From Hyphochytrium catenoides (taxonomy: Eukaryota; Sar; Hyphochytriomycetes; Hyphochytriales; Hyphochytriaceae), in NCBI GenBank assembly GCA_900088475.1, contig FLMG01001674.1:39121-87429 (forward strand): a stretch of 48,309 bases of DNA, written 5' to 3'. The position numbers were made by a program, and so were the translations under genes. Below are positions 1-9,726 of this stretch, piece after piece. Numbering within the stretch: position 1 is the stretch's first letter; every line of letters starts with the position of its first letter. The notes beneath the pieces are model-generated. The model saw only the letters and a list, made by a program, of their open reading frames with translations. It made no database searches and had not been told where the DNA came from.

Positions 1-39
1 TCTCTCTCTCTCTCTCTCGCTCTCGCTCTCGCTCTCTCT
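1..39. repeat. TC microsatellite at the left edge
   Basis: Near-pure TC dinucleotide run with a few GC interruptions. It is cut by the window edge, so its full length is unknown. A similar CT run lies near the right edge (48239-48264). Confidence 0.9.
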
Positions 40-241
40 GCAGGCAGACTGGCATCTTCGTTCTTGCACTACTAATAAGCTGATTCCGTATCTAGTAGTT
101 GTTAACCACTTAGGGGTGGCGGATGATCTGGTGCTCTGTCTCGCGGCTCCGCATGTAACGATTGGTGCTGGAATAAACTCTGTGCTACCTCACCCTTTCC
201 TGCGAACCGTGTCTCTGCCAATAGGCGAGTGGCCTAAGAGA

Positions 242-629
242 GACAGAACCGAAGACAAGGCAGGAAAGAAGCATGCGTCCTTGACATTGAAGAGTCACAT
301 TCTATCATAGACAAAGGTTAGCAGCATCGCCGCTGGACAACTGGCTGGCGAAGAGCCTTATCAATTATCAAACAGAGTAGAACTCTAACCCTAGCCTAAC
401 CCTAACCCTAAGTAGTAGACTGGGACTAGGCGACAGCTTCTCTAAAACTCCTATATCCTTACTCTAATAGGGCAGATACTCGAGTACATTTTTAGTGTCC
501 ACTACTCCTAGGGAGTAACTCGTTCTGTATCTGTGGTTAATTAAGCTTGCCAAGAGAGAGACCTATCGCTTGCCAAGGGAGAGTGGCCTAAGATTCATGC
601 TTCTTTCCTGCCCTGTCTTCGGTTCTGTC
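242..629. repeat. 34-bp inverted repeat with a telomere-like core
   Basis: Bases 242-275 and 596-629 are reverse complements over 34 bp with one mismatch that I can see (33/34). The arms are about 320 bp apart. The spacer holds the CCCTAA tract at 385-411. A 13-base word (gagtggcctaaga) also occurs in direct orientation beside each arm, near 228 and 581. This could be a small foldback element or a scar of end-joining near a former chromosome end. No reading frame inside resembles a protein. Confidence 0.7.
385..411. repeat. Interstitial telomere-like tract (CCCTAA)n
   Basis: About four units of CTAACC/CCCTAA with one variant unit (CTAGCC) in a 27-bp stretch. This is the C-rich strand of TTAGGG, the usual telomere repeat of filamentous fungi and many other eukaryotes. 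It is flanked by unique sequence on both sides, so it is internal rather than a true end. Confidence 0.8.
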
Positions 630-819
630 AACCTCCTTCCTTGCCACGCTCTTAGACATAGAACTAGTGCTTTTATTGGTGTAAAACAGTAGTGGGTAAC
701 TACTGGTTTGGTGATCTTTGATAGCTACTACTAATAATAAGGCCCTATTACTATAAATCTTTCTTACTTTATCTTATGAGTTATAGGTCGTAGTAGCTAA
801 TAAAAGGGCGAACAGTGGC

Positions 820-978
820 CGGGTGGATGATGATGGAGCTGCTTCCTTCCTTCTTTTTCCCCTTTTCTGGCCTACTCAATAGTAGCTTTCGCTCTTGTTC
901 TTCGTAGTCTTAGTACATTTTTCATGTCATCTTGCTGAACAGTAGTCTACTAGTCACTCCTTATAATAGATTTTGGCT
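820..978 (+). mobile_element. Non-LTR retrotransposon 3'-terminal fragment
   Basis: Bases about 941-975 match the conserved 3'-terminal sequence seen in reverse orientation at 40879-40925 and 43464-43511, with the shared core gtagtctactagtcactcc. The CTT-rich stretch before it looks like the element's 3' untranslated tract. The 5' limit is uncertain. It is followed at once by a different fragment of the same family, so insertions are stacked or nested here. Confidence 0.5.
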
Positions 979-984
979 CGTTAA

Positions 985-1440
985 AACAACTCGTGAAGCT
1001 TCAGAGTGATCGCTCTGCTCTTGAGGCCTGGTCCTCTTAGTCATTGCTCTCAATTGGCAAAGGCTCTAGCTCTTCCCACCAGAATCTCTTTCGCGTTCCA
1101 TGAAGAGAATGCGCTACAGATTCTGAAGCGCATTCCTCTTCAGCAGTTGGACGCCGCTGTTGCTTGCCTGATCGATTGTGATGAAGGTCTTGCGCTACGT
1201 CTTCTTCTTCTCCTCGTCCGTTCCTATCGCTATTGCTGATGGTTCAACTTTGATTTTTCTTCCTTTCCCAATAACGATGGTGGTGGAGGAGAGCGCGTTG
1301 ATGACTCCAGGACTTTGTAGCACTTGGCTCTTCTTCATTTTCTTCTTCTTTTTCTGCTTCCTTTTCCTCATCCCACTCTCCTTCTACCTCTTCTTGGGGT
1401 GGTATTGGTTGAACATAGCGAACCCTAAGAAAGCAACCTG
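985..1440 (+). mobile_element. Decayed non-LTR retrotransposon 3' fragment (copy D)
   Basis: The frame 1006-1239 reads into the same C-terminal sequence as the copies at 43800-44042 and 45415-46386 on the other strand. The shared core is HEENALQILKRIP followed by a (Q/E)QLD-like motif. Homology continues past the local stop into the 3' region: an acidic stretch is recognisable at DNA level near 1240-1310, followed by a CTT-rich tract. Only the extreme C-terminus and 3' region remain, and the reading frame is broken. It is non-functional. Confidence 0.75.
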
Positions 1441-1502
1441 AAGTAAAAGTTAAGGTATCTCTTTGTCAAAACAGATATCCTCATCATCATATTAGCGTGT
1501 TT

Positions 1503-2163
1503 CGGCTTCTGATGTGTCTATCTGAGACTCGCTGCAATCGCGGACTCTTCCTCATGCAGCGGTTCGTGGTGCTGTGTGCTGCTACTAGGATCCTCAATCG
1601 TCGGGAGCAGCCCATCAAGACGAGGAAGAACCTATGAGGCTCGCTGTAAAGACTGTTTGTAGGCCTGCAGCTCGTCCCTTTAGTTTGGAAAATTTGGGAG
1701 GCGCCACGACATGGGTTCTTCGCTTTGCTGTGTGGAAGGGCTCGTTAAGCTTCAAGGCGATGAGTCTTCACTTCCTGTCACTTCTTGGAATTAATGGACA
1801 TCGATGATCTCGTCTTAGGATGGCTTTACGACTTCATCCCACCAGAGTCTCTTTTGCGATCCCATGAAGAGTCCGAATCCGAAGTGCGCTTCTCTTCGTC
1901 GGCAGTAGTAGTTAGACCCTACTCGTGCTTGGCGCGTGGAGGATGATGACGATGGTCTCAGTGCCTTTTCGTCCTTCCTCCCTTTCCTTTTTTATATGAG
2001 TGCTGAGGAAAGCATTTATTATGATGCTTCCTTTGGGATGACGATGACCGTAGAGAAGGAGGAGTTGAAGAGACCAAGACGCTGTAGCTCTTGCCCGATC
2101 TTCTTTTTCTGCTCCCGAGTCCCCCGTAGTAGATGCTAGCTCATTGTCTCTCTAACCTTTATA
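1503..2163 (+). mobile_element. Strongly decayed non-LTR retrotransposon 3' fragment (copy E)
   Basis: At DNA level this follows the minus-strand copy C: a stretch matching its DVSVTDSRQS region near 1503-1540, the word aagcttcaa near 1745, then catcccaccagagtctcttt near 1832, a CTT-rich tract near 2095, and a degraded form of the conserved 3' terminus at about 2112-2163. Every frame is interrupted. It is older than the minus-strand copies, judging by the number of differences. Confidence 0.6.
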
Positions 2164-2592
2164 TAAAGAGCAACATAGCGCGTCGTCGTCTGATGATAGA
2201 GTCACGACGAGAGGCTATAATGGAAGGTGTCATGTTCTGTCACCTATGTTGCTTCTTCATGCCATTTGGACTACCAGCGCATAGTCTCTGCAAAACTACT
2301 TCTTTTTGAAGGAGGACGTCTTTTTGAAGAAGAAGGACTGAGCACTGGAGGAGAGAGAATGACCAGACTGTCACAAGCGGCACCACTACACTACGACTGG
2401 CCCGTGTTATTGTTGACAATCTCGACCAAAGGAGTAAACGCAAAGTGATGACCAGCATCATACGCCAATCCTACGCCTGTTTGCTCTTCTGCCGCTGAAG
2501 TAGAGTCTACTGATCATCATCACGTTTTGAAGAATACATCTCTGGCCTCCGCTACTAGCTTCGTCGCAGGCAAGCCTTGACGTCGCTCACCT

Positions 2593-4068
2593 TCACTCTG
2601 CCTCATGATTTTCAGGCTGCGACGCAATGGCTGTCTCTGTGGACCGTACCCTTGACTTGATAATAACACAGTCTTCTGGATGACGGAAGCTTGAGTAGAC
2701 GAGCTTCAGGACCATTAAAAAGATAGTGCAGCCGCGGTTAAGGCAGAAGTCTTTCAGTGCAAAGCTCAATCCCGGATTTGTTAAGCTCTTGCTGCTGCTC
2801 CCGTCTCCCAGTGATGCCGCGTACTCCCTGTCCTCCAACACGAAGCCATGCACGAGGTTCAGGCGATAGGGACGAAAGTTCTCTCCTAGTTCCACGTAGA
2901 TAAAGGCAAGGGAAAGTGTGAACGCCACTAAGTTGAAGAGTTGTACATAACGAAGGCGCGGCCTCTCAGTAACGCTGAAGCTGTCATAGAAGAGGAAGAC
3001 AGAGCAGAAGCCGCCAAATACTCCGAGACCACTGAGTGCGCTAAAGACTGAATGGCCTAAGAGAACAAAGTAGCTGCAGCTGAAGACAAACATCTCTCCC
3101 ATCAGTAGATGGGTTTCATACACAGCTGCACAGCGCTTTACCATGGCCCAGTTCATGAGGGAAGTGAAGGTTAAGCACAGCCACGACACAGCTATCACAA
3201 AGATGCCAGCCAGGGCTCCTCTTAACGCAGAGCTACCTTCATCATCGTCATCCGTGATGTCAAGCCCAAGCTTCGGCCCAAAGCTCAGGTACAAGCCCGA
3301 TATCCACGCCAGAGCACTGGTGATCCACATGCCCCACAGGTCAGAACGCCTGTTGCATCTCTTCTTCCACCAGAAGGCAGCATTACGCCCTAGAAGCCTT
3401 TCCATGACGGTGTCGTTGCTCTCCTCCAGCGACAGTTCAGTGTAGGGATAAGTAGCAAACAGAGCTTTGTACTGCTTTCTCGCTTCTTCCGGCGGCATCC
3501 TGCCTCGATGATCGTGAGGCGCCCATGACGCTGGTTGTGCCATTCTCTTACTTCTTCTATGCTTTTGTTGCAAGGCGCGCCGCTTGACTTGGACCACGCC
3601 GACCGTAGTACCTGCAAAGCTGCTGTCTTTCCTCGAGATCGCGCGAGGAACATCTCCTTCTGCAGCAGGGTGGCGAGGAGCTTTAGAGCTCTTATTGATA
3701 CCACTGCCGCAGACCGCCAGAGTGGCAATGGCCAAACGTGACTCCGACGGCCGCGAAGAGCTTTCGTTTCCGCAGAGGAGAGAAGGCGTCAAGTCAGCGT
3801 TGCAGCAGCTCTTGATCAGAACAGTGCTGGCTGTGCTCGTAGTAGGGGCAGCGAGAGACAACAGACAAGAAGAGCGCCCGAGAACGCCCTCAACGGCTGC
3901 CGTGACCTCTTCTAAAACCTTTTTGTCACTGTCGTCCAGTTGAGGATTGCCTCTCAGGAGCACACTTAGCCTATGGCATAGCTGCTTGAGTTCTCTAGAA
4001 GACGGCGATAGGCTTGATTGGCCACTGTCAGAGATAGCTGCTTCGCTGCTCCTGCTAACTTTGATCAT
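2593..4068 (-). CDS. Unrecognised multi-pass membrane protein, paralog 1 of 4
   Basis: A 491-residue single-exon protein from ATG to stop, of a family I do not recognise. There is a conserved N-terminal helical block at residues 27-66 (LCHRL...LDD...VEGVLGRS). A Ser-rich variable linker follows, with a basic patch VKRR near 161. The conserved core then starts at about 203 with ATYPYTELSLEESNDTVM. Predicted membrane segments lie near 244-264, 282-306, 321-341, 343-361 and 374-394. A final conserved block at about 436-476 (DFCLNRGCTIFLM...LVYSSFRHPEDC...IKSRVR) may be a sixth or re-entrant helix. No signal peptide is evident. An acidic loop (DDDD, about 273-276) between the first two helices is special to this copy. 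Paralogs lie at 6411, 8266 and 27806. Role unknown; conservation of the core across four copies argues that it is a real, constrained protein. Confidence 0.85.
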   Translation of the reverse strand: MIKVSRSSEAAISDSGQSSLSPSSRELKQLCHRLSVLLRGNPQLDDSDKKVLEEVTAAVEGVLGRSSCLLSLAAPTTSTASTVLIKSCCNADLTPSLLCGNESSSRPSESRLAIATLAVCGSGINKSSKAPRHPAAEGDVPRAISRKDSSFAGTTVGVVQVKRRALQQKHRRSKRMAQPASWAPHDHRGRMPPEEARKQYKALFATYPYTELSLEESNDTVMERLLGRNAAFWWKKRCNRRSDLWGMWITSALAWISGLYLSFGPKLGLDITDDDDEGSSALRGALAGIFVIAVSWLCLTFTSLMNWAMVKRCAAVYETHLLMGEMFVFSCSYFVLLGHSVFSALSGLGVFGGFCSVFLFYDSFSVTERPRLRYVQLFNLVAFTLSLAFIYVELGENFRPYRLNLVHGFVLEDREYAASLGDGSSSKSLTNPGLSFALKDFCLNRGCTIFLMVLKLVYSSFRHPEDCVIIKSRVRSTETAIASQPENHEAE

Positions 4069-4808
4069 CTTCGTCCGTTGCTGACAGGTTAGTGGAGATA
4101 AGAGTCCATCGATCTCTCCGTAGATGTTGATGTGGGCTTAGGGCTGGACAATCATCACGCTGTCGAAGACAACCGAGAGAGAGAAGAAGATTTCAAGCAG
4201 TGCGATGATCCTATAACTGAGGGAAGAGGAAGAAGAAGAGAGATGGTGACTCTCCTTGCTCATTACGTTATGGGTCTGGTATGCCGGGGCACAACCTGTC
4301 AAGATCGTGAACGCCCTACACTTGCCACACTTCCTTCTTCCGCAGCTGCTGGAAGAAACCTCGAGCGCAAAAGAAAGTGACCAAGTGACCAATAGAACCT
4401 CGCTGTGCAAAGGTAGTAGCAGACTGGCTTGCAAGGACAGCTGAGCTAATCACTCCTGACCAGCAAGAGCCCATGCGGCATCGAGAAGGATAGCAGACCA
4501 GGAGGAAGTAAGCCAACAAGGAAAGAGACAGCTGGTTGAGGGCGTTTGCTCCAGGCTTAACAGACTTTGGCGCGCGGGGAGCCAGAAGAAGCGATCTTCT
4601 ATGATCCTCGCGTCGTGGCGTATTGACTGTTCTATGTAAAGTCATAGAAGAAGAAGAAGATGTCGCGACTACGGAGGAAGATAACCGCCACTACTGGGCT
4701 CTTCCTCCTCCGTTTGTCTTGCGACTGACTAACGCCGCTTTGTCTCCTCCTGCGTCTCCTTCTCCTTGGTGCCACGACGCCCAAGTGGCGCCTCTCGGTT
4801 TGCCTTTG

Positions 4809-4852
4809 CTCTCTCTCTCTCTCTCTCTCCCTCCTCTCTTTCTCTCACTCCC

Positions 4853-4889
<37 letters not shown>

Positions 4890-4911
4890 GTCTCTGTCTC
4901 TCTCTCTCTTT
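4809..4911. repeat. CT-rich microsatellite (left arm)
   Basis: About 103 bp of CT dinucleotides with short C and G interruptions. It is matched in inverted orientation by the GA tract at 5038-5184, so a single transcript across both could fold into a long imperfect hairpin. Apparent proteins read here (Ser-Leu or Arg-Glu repeats) are artefacts of the repeat. Confidence 0.95.
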
Positions 4912-5037
4912 TATATCCAGCATCGCTTGCCTTCCAAGAGAAGAGCTTGAGCAGAAAAACAGCAGGAAAAGTGGTGACAGTGATCAATGAGAAGAAAGAG
5001 AGACCACGCTGGCCGTCGCTCTGGAGGGATGTAGCAA

Positions 5038-5144
5038 GAAGAGGGAGAGGGAAGGAGAAAGAGAGAGAGAGAGAGGTGGGAGGGAGGAGAGAGAGACAGA
5101 GAGAGAAAGAAAGAGAGAGAGAGAGACAGAGAGTGAGAGACAGA

Positions 5145-5184
<40 letters not shown>
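5038..5184. repeat. GA-rich microsatellite (right arm)
   Basis: About 147 bp of GA dinucleotides with interruptions, about 127 bp from the CT tract and complementary to it. The pair sits between two paralogs of the membrane-protein family. Confidence 0.95.
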
Positions 5185-5187
<3 letters not shown>

Positions 5188-5191
<4 letters not shown>

Positions 5192-6410
5192 GCCTTCTTG
5201 CTATCCCTCAACCGCCATTATCCCAGATGTCCGAAGATAAGAAATGTTGACCTGGTAGAGGGCCCCCTCCTTTATAATAATGTTAGAAAAAGCCGATAAT
5301 AATCTGAGTCGAGTGACCCGATTCACTAGATTAGGGATAATCTGATGATGATGAAACTGTTGTCAAACGTGTTGTCGAGGGGGAACAGAGGTGTGCAGTA
5401 TAAGTATACCTGCATTACTTGTACTTAGAACGCGTGCTTGCCAGCCCTTACAAGACCTACCATACCACCAAGAACAAACGAAGCTGGTGCTCCTAGGATT
5501 TATACTTGTACTTGTACTTGTCCTTGCGTCCCAAGAGGAGGGAAGCGAGATCGTTCCAGCAGTTTTTCGGTCCGTTACAGAGGAGTCAGCGCTGTACGTG
5601 AGGCCTGCTTGTGATGCACTGAGGCTGAGGCTTCCTTCTGGGCTGAGGATGATGAGCGAGACTGTCAACTCAGGGAGAACACGAGGTGGGCGGTGGCTGC
5701 TGTGAGAGGAGAGGAGAGGAGGAGGGCGGCTTTGATGAGCACCACCGTGGGGAGAAGAGCTAGGGGCAGCAGCAGGAGCAACAGCTGGTTGGGCTCTCTT
5801 CGTACTTCCCATCGATCGTGGTTGAGGGGCCCTTCTTCTTCTTTCTGAGGATGGGGCCCCGTCTACTTCGTCTTCTTCGATCTGTGAGGTCAGTTGTCGG
5901 TCCTCGTCTTTTCTTCTCATCGACTTGTATGAGGGCAACTATATAGTCAAGAGACAAGAAGAAGGAGAGCAGAACTTAAAGAGAACGCGGTTGTTCTTCG
6001 CCAACAACCTACTAGACAGCTTCACCTCTGATGCACCGTCTGCTGGTGCTCTGCTTACTTAGACATGCAGCATGCTATACAAAGAAGTTCGCCCTTTCTC
6101 ACGTACTACCACGGCCTAGTTCTGGCTGCTCTTAGCCTTCCGTCCACTGTGTAGCAGGCAGCATGTTATCTTGCAGTGCTATCGTTCCAAAAGTTGCTGC
6201 CTTCAATTTCTGACCGGACAAGTGACGGGCGACTCTAAGCGCTAGGACGACCAGCTGTCAAGCTGTTTCCTGCAAGCGTAGCGTGTCCGGCAGCAGGCAG
6301 CAGGGAGGAGGAGGAGAGCCGGCTGCTTGTTACAAGCGGTGCTTCCTCCTGATAGTGCCAAACAATAGGAGGAATCAAGGTTCTGGAGTGCACTGTTTTC
6401 TCCAAACACG
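5188..6410. other. Intergenic stretch, no supported gene
   Basis: Non-repetitive DNA between the GA tract and paralog 2. A 191-codon open frame on the minus strand (5363-5938) is Ser/Pro/Arg-rich without recognisable domains, so I do not call it a gene. The segment presumably carries the promoter of the plus-strand paralog at 6411, but no core element is convincing. Confidence 0.5.
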
Positions 6411-7784
6411 ATGATTGCTGCTGCCAAGTGGATGGCAGAAGAGAAGGAGCCAGGTCTAGCACACGGTAGTACTTCCTGTGTAACATCTTCTTCCTCGTCA
6501 AAGTCTCCAGTGACTCAACTTTGTCAGCCTCTCGTCTCCTACCTCTACGGTCCGCGTCCGCCGCTGGATGACACGGCTAAGAATGCCCTTCGTGAAGTGG
6601 AAGCAGCCATAGAGGCCGCTTTAACATGCTCTACTAGTAACTACCCTGGTTCCTCTATTACTCCTGTTCCGATTGGAACAACGAATAGCATCACCGCCTC
6701 TAGCCGCACTGCAGTGTCTGTACGGCTACAAAGCGCAGAGCAAAGTTCTCTTTCCGATCCTCCCTCACTATGCGACACTCCTTCCTACGGCTTCAGGGCA
6801 GGAGTGGTGAAAGTCAAGCAGTGCAAAGGGCAGGAGCATGGTCGAAGTGAACATGGGCCAGAGCAAAAGACAAGGTCCAAACAAGAGAGGCTGTTGCCGC
6901 ACAAGGCTCTATTTCCCACCTATCCTTACACAGAGCTGTCAGTGGAGGAGAGCAATGATACCGTGATGCATAAGCTACTGGGACGCAGAGCATGTGAATG
7001 GTGGCGGAGGCACAACAGAAAGAACTTTATCAAAGGCTTGTGGATAACCAGTGTCTTTGCCTGGCTTTCAGGCTTCTACTTGGGCTTCGGCCCGCTGCAG
7101 GTTCTTGGAGAGGATACCGTGGATGCGCTGCGAGGGGCGTTAGTAGCTGTGTTTGTTCTTGTGGTGCTCTGGCTCTGGCTCTCGGTCATTTCACTTATGA
7201 ACTGGGCCATGGTAAAGCGCTGTGCCGCAGTCTATGATACTCATTTCCTTATGGCTGAGATGTTCTTCTTCAGCTGCAGTTACTTCATCCTTCTAGAGCA
7301 TTCAGTACCTAGTGCGCTCACCGCGTGCGGAGTCTTCGGGGGCTTCTGCTGCATCTTTCTCCTCTATGACAGCTTTGGAGTGGCGGACAGGCCGCGCCTT
7401 CGCTATGTCCAGCTCTTTCATATGACAGCCTTCGCCATATTCTTGGTGCTAATCTATACAGAGGCAGGGACACGCGTTCGTCCATATCGCTTGGAGGTTG
7501 CCTCAGGCTTCAAGCTTGTGGAAGAAAGATCGAGAAAGAGCTGTGATAGTAGAAGCAGCTCTGACGGGGATCCGGAGTTACTGGTGGCCGATAAGCTGAG
7601 CCTGTCGCTGAAGGGTTTCTGCCTTAATCGTGGCTGTACGATTCTTGTGCTGATGATGAAGCTTGTCTATTCAAGCTTTAAGCATCCTGACGACCTTCTT
7701 ATCATCAGATCCCGTGTACGGTCGACAGACATAATCCACTCACCACCAGGTGCGTCAGCAGAAGCTTCATATGGGAGAAAGTAG
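6411..7784 (+). CDS. Unrecognised multi-pass membrane protein, paralog 2 of 4
   Basis: A 457-residue single-exon protein, the shortest of the four paralogs. It keeps every conserved block: the N-terminal helix (LCQPL...PPLDD...VEAAIEAAL), the basic linker motif VVKVKQ, the entry motif FPTYPYTELSVEESNDTVM, and the helix starting GLWITSVFAWLSGFYLGFGP. It also keeps MNWAMVKRCAAVY, FYDSF-like LLYDSFGVADRPRLRYVQLF, and the C-terminal FCLNRGCTI...KLVYSSFKHPDD...RSRVR. The inter-helix acidic loop of paralog 1 is shortened and the C-terminal tail is brief. An in-frame ATG seven codons downstream is an alternative start. It is convergent with paralog 3, with 481 bp between stop codons. Function unknown; five or six membrane segments are predicted. 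Confidence 0.85.
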   Translation: MIAAAKWMAEEKEPGLAHGSTSCVTSSSSSKSPVTQLCQPLVSYLYGPRPPLDDTAKNALREVEAAIEAALTCSTSNYPGSSITPVPIGTTNSITASSRTAVSVRLQSAEQSSLSDPPSLCDTPSYGFRAGVVKVKQCKGQEHGRSEHGPEQKTRSKQERLLPHKALFPTYPYTELSVEESNDTVMHKLLGRRACEWWRRHNRKNFIKGLWITSVFAWLSGFYLGFGPLQVLGEDTVDALRGALVAVFVLVVLWLWLSVISLMNWAMVKRCAAVYDTHFLMAEMFFFSCSYFILLEHSVPSALTACGVFGGFCCIFLLYDSFGVADRPRLRYVQLFHMTAFAIFLVLIYTEAGTRVRPYRLEVASGFKLVEERSRKSCDSRSSSDGDPELLVADKLSLSLKGFCLNRGCTILVLMMKLVYSSFKHPDDLLIIRSRVRSTDIIHSPPGASAEASYGRK

Positions 7785-8265
7785 CGTAAACTTAACGAGC
7801 CACTTCAGCCAGTCCGACAGTGGTGGCCTGTCAAAGGAGTGACAAGAGAGAGGCCAACGAAGTACGAGAGAATTTGGAAACATATGAACGGGCTGCGTGC
7901 CTGAGCAGCTACGCCATAGCATTGTGACCGGCCGACTGGACGAAGAGCGCACCTCTGCTAGGAGCCGGATCTATTGTTTCCCTCTGGGGCATAGCGCAAT
8001 ATTTATAGCAGCACAGTCAGATGGCTCCACTAGCCTCTTCTGATGCCGCCTAACTTTATCTGTAACCCTACTTCTTTTCTCTACCGCCTCTTTGATGGGC
8101 CTCTTCTTTGTCATAAGACCGACGAGGGTCCGTGGGCACAATTGGCAAAGGAGAGCCAGGGCAAAAAGAGGAGCACAGCCACCAGCAGACTGGACACGTT
8201 AGCAGAGTCTATATTATATTTAGTAAGAACACCACCAGATCGGCTGGGATAGAGCAGACTCTTCA

Positions 8266-9726
8266 TCATTCACGTACTGTTAGTTGGCACAACCTTCTTT
8301 TCTCCGGGCCTCTCAGCGATACGGGCTGCAGGTTGTCATCTTTCTTCCCTTCAACTTTCTTGTCGATGGCGTGGCCATTGTGAACGCTTTCCTTCGCGCT
8401 TATCGCTACCTCTACGGACCTGACGCGTGACTTGATGATAAGACAGTCTTCAGGATATCTGAAGCTCGAGTAGACGAGCTTGACCATCATAAGGAAGATG
8501 GTGTATCCGCGGTTGAGACAGAAGTCCTTCATTGACAGGCTAAGCCTCGCGCTGTTTGACGGCCCACAGCTTGTTCTAGTGCTATCGCCTATACTATCAC
8601 CATTACTGTTTGGTACACCATCGTAGACTAAGCCATCAAAGAGATCCAACCGATAGGGCTTGAAGCCATCCCCAACTTCGGCGTATATAAAGGCCAACGG
8701 AGCGATGAAACCCACCAGGTTGAATAGTTGAACATAGCGGAGGCGAGGTCTCTCGCTGATGGGAAAGCTGTCATAAAATAAGAAGACGCAACAGAAGCCC
8801 CCAAAGACTCCCAGACAGCCGAGGGCACCAAATAAGGAGTGACCGATGACGATAAAGCAACTGGAGCTGTAGAGAAACATCTCCGCCATGAGAAAGTGCG
8901 TCTCGTATACCGCGGTGCACCGCTTCACCATAGCCCAATTCATAAGAGACGTGAGACCCAAGCACAGCCAGGAGACGGCCAGAACAAAGACACAGGCTAG
9001 AGGAATACGGAGCAAGCCGCTATTTCCCGCTTCAGCAGGGCCAAAGCTCAAATACATCCCGCTGACCCAAGCCAGAGCGCTCGTGGCTCCAAGTAAGATG
9101 ATCTCGTATCTCTTCCTATGGTATCGTCGCCATAAGCGATGGACCTTGGCTCCCAGAAACTTGTGCATGACAGTGTCATTGCTCTCGTTCAAGGAGAGCT
9201 CCGTGCGTCGATAGGTAGGGAAGAGTGTCTTGTACTGCAGTCGTTCGCTCTCTTCACTGTCTGCTTGCGTTGCTAACGATGAGTGTATTGTCTTCTTTTG
9301 CGCAGCACCACCACGGCGCTTGACCTTGACTTGCCCTGCACTGGAAGAGGGCGGACTTCTATTTACTAAGAATGCTGGCAAGCACGTTTTTCTGAATCCT
9401 TCCCTAGGAGACGTGATGGCTTTAGCGGGCACCGTCTGGTTACAGGCAGTCGTAGGGCTATGAAGCAGAGATAAATCGGCACTGAGCCTTACAAAGTTTG
9501 GGGAAGGAGAAGGCGGAGACAGTGGTACTACTGGGGCCGATGAGGTTCGTTGAAGTAGGTCATCAATGGCTTCTCTCGTTTCGTGCAAGATATTGCTGGC
9601 GCTATCGTCTACCTGAGGGCTATCCCGAAGAAAGGACAGCAGCGGTTGACAGAGTTGACCCACCCTGATTGACGGCGGACAAGCCGAGGAATATTTAAAG
9701 TGTTCACTGCCTGGCGTGTGCTGCAT
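8266..9726 (-). CDS. Unrecognised multi-pass membrane protein, paralog 3 of 4
   Basis: A 486-residue single-exon protein of the same family. The N-terminal block (QLCQPLLSFLRDSPQVDDSA) closely resembles that of paralog 2. The linker carries VKVKRR. The core begins FPTYRRTELSLNESNDTVM: YPYTELS is altered to YRRTELS here, the only copy in which the second aromatic residue and the proline are replaced by arginines. The helices and the C-terminal block (FCLNRGYTIFLMMVKLVYSS) are intact; Cys becomes Tyr in NRGCTI. The tail is about 30 residues longer than in paralog 2 and strongly charged. Open from ATG to stop. Function unknown. Confidence 0.85.
   Translation of the reverse strand: MQHTPGSEHFKYSSACPPSIRVGQLCQPLLSFLRDSPQVDDSASNILHETREAIDDLLQRTSSAPVVPLSPPSPSPNFVRLSADLSLLHSPTTACNQTVPAKAITSPREGFRKTCLPAFLVNRSPPSSSAGQVKVKRRGGAAQKKTIHSSLATQADSEESERLQYKTLFPTYRRTELSLNESNDTVMHKFLGAKVHRLWRRYHRKRYEIILLGATSALAWVSGMYLSFGPAEAGNSGLLRIPLACVFVLAVSWLCLGLTSLMNWAMVKRCTAVYETHFLMAEMFLYSSSCFIVIGHSLFGALGCLGVFGGFCCVFLFYDSFPISERPRLRYVQLFNLVGFIAPLAFIYAEVGDGFKPYRLDLFDGLVYDGVPNSNGDSIGDSTRTSCGPSNSARLSLSMKDFCLNRGYTIFLMMVKLVYSSFRYPEDCLIIKSRVRSVEVAISAKESVHNGHAIDKKVEGKKDDNLQPVSLRGPEKRRLCQLTVRE

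Noticed and set aside
4623-5240. A 205-codon frame with Ser-Leu and Arg-Glu runs
   Set aside because: It is a translation of the CT and GA microsatellites.
5363-5938. A 191-codon Ser/Pro/Arg-rich frame on the minus strand
   Set aside because: No domain is visible, and competing frames exist on both strands over the same DNA.
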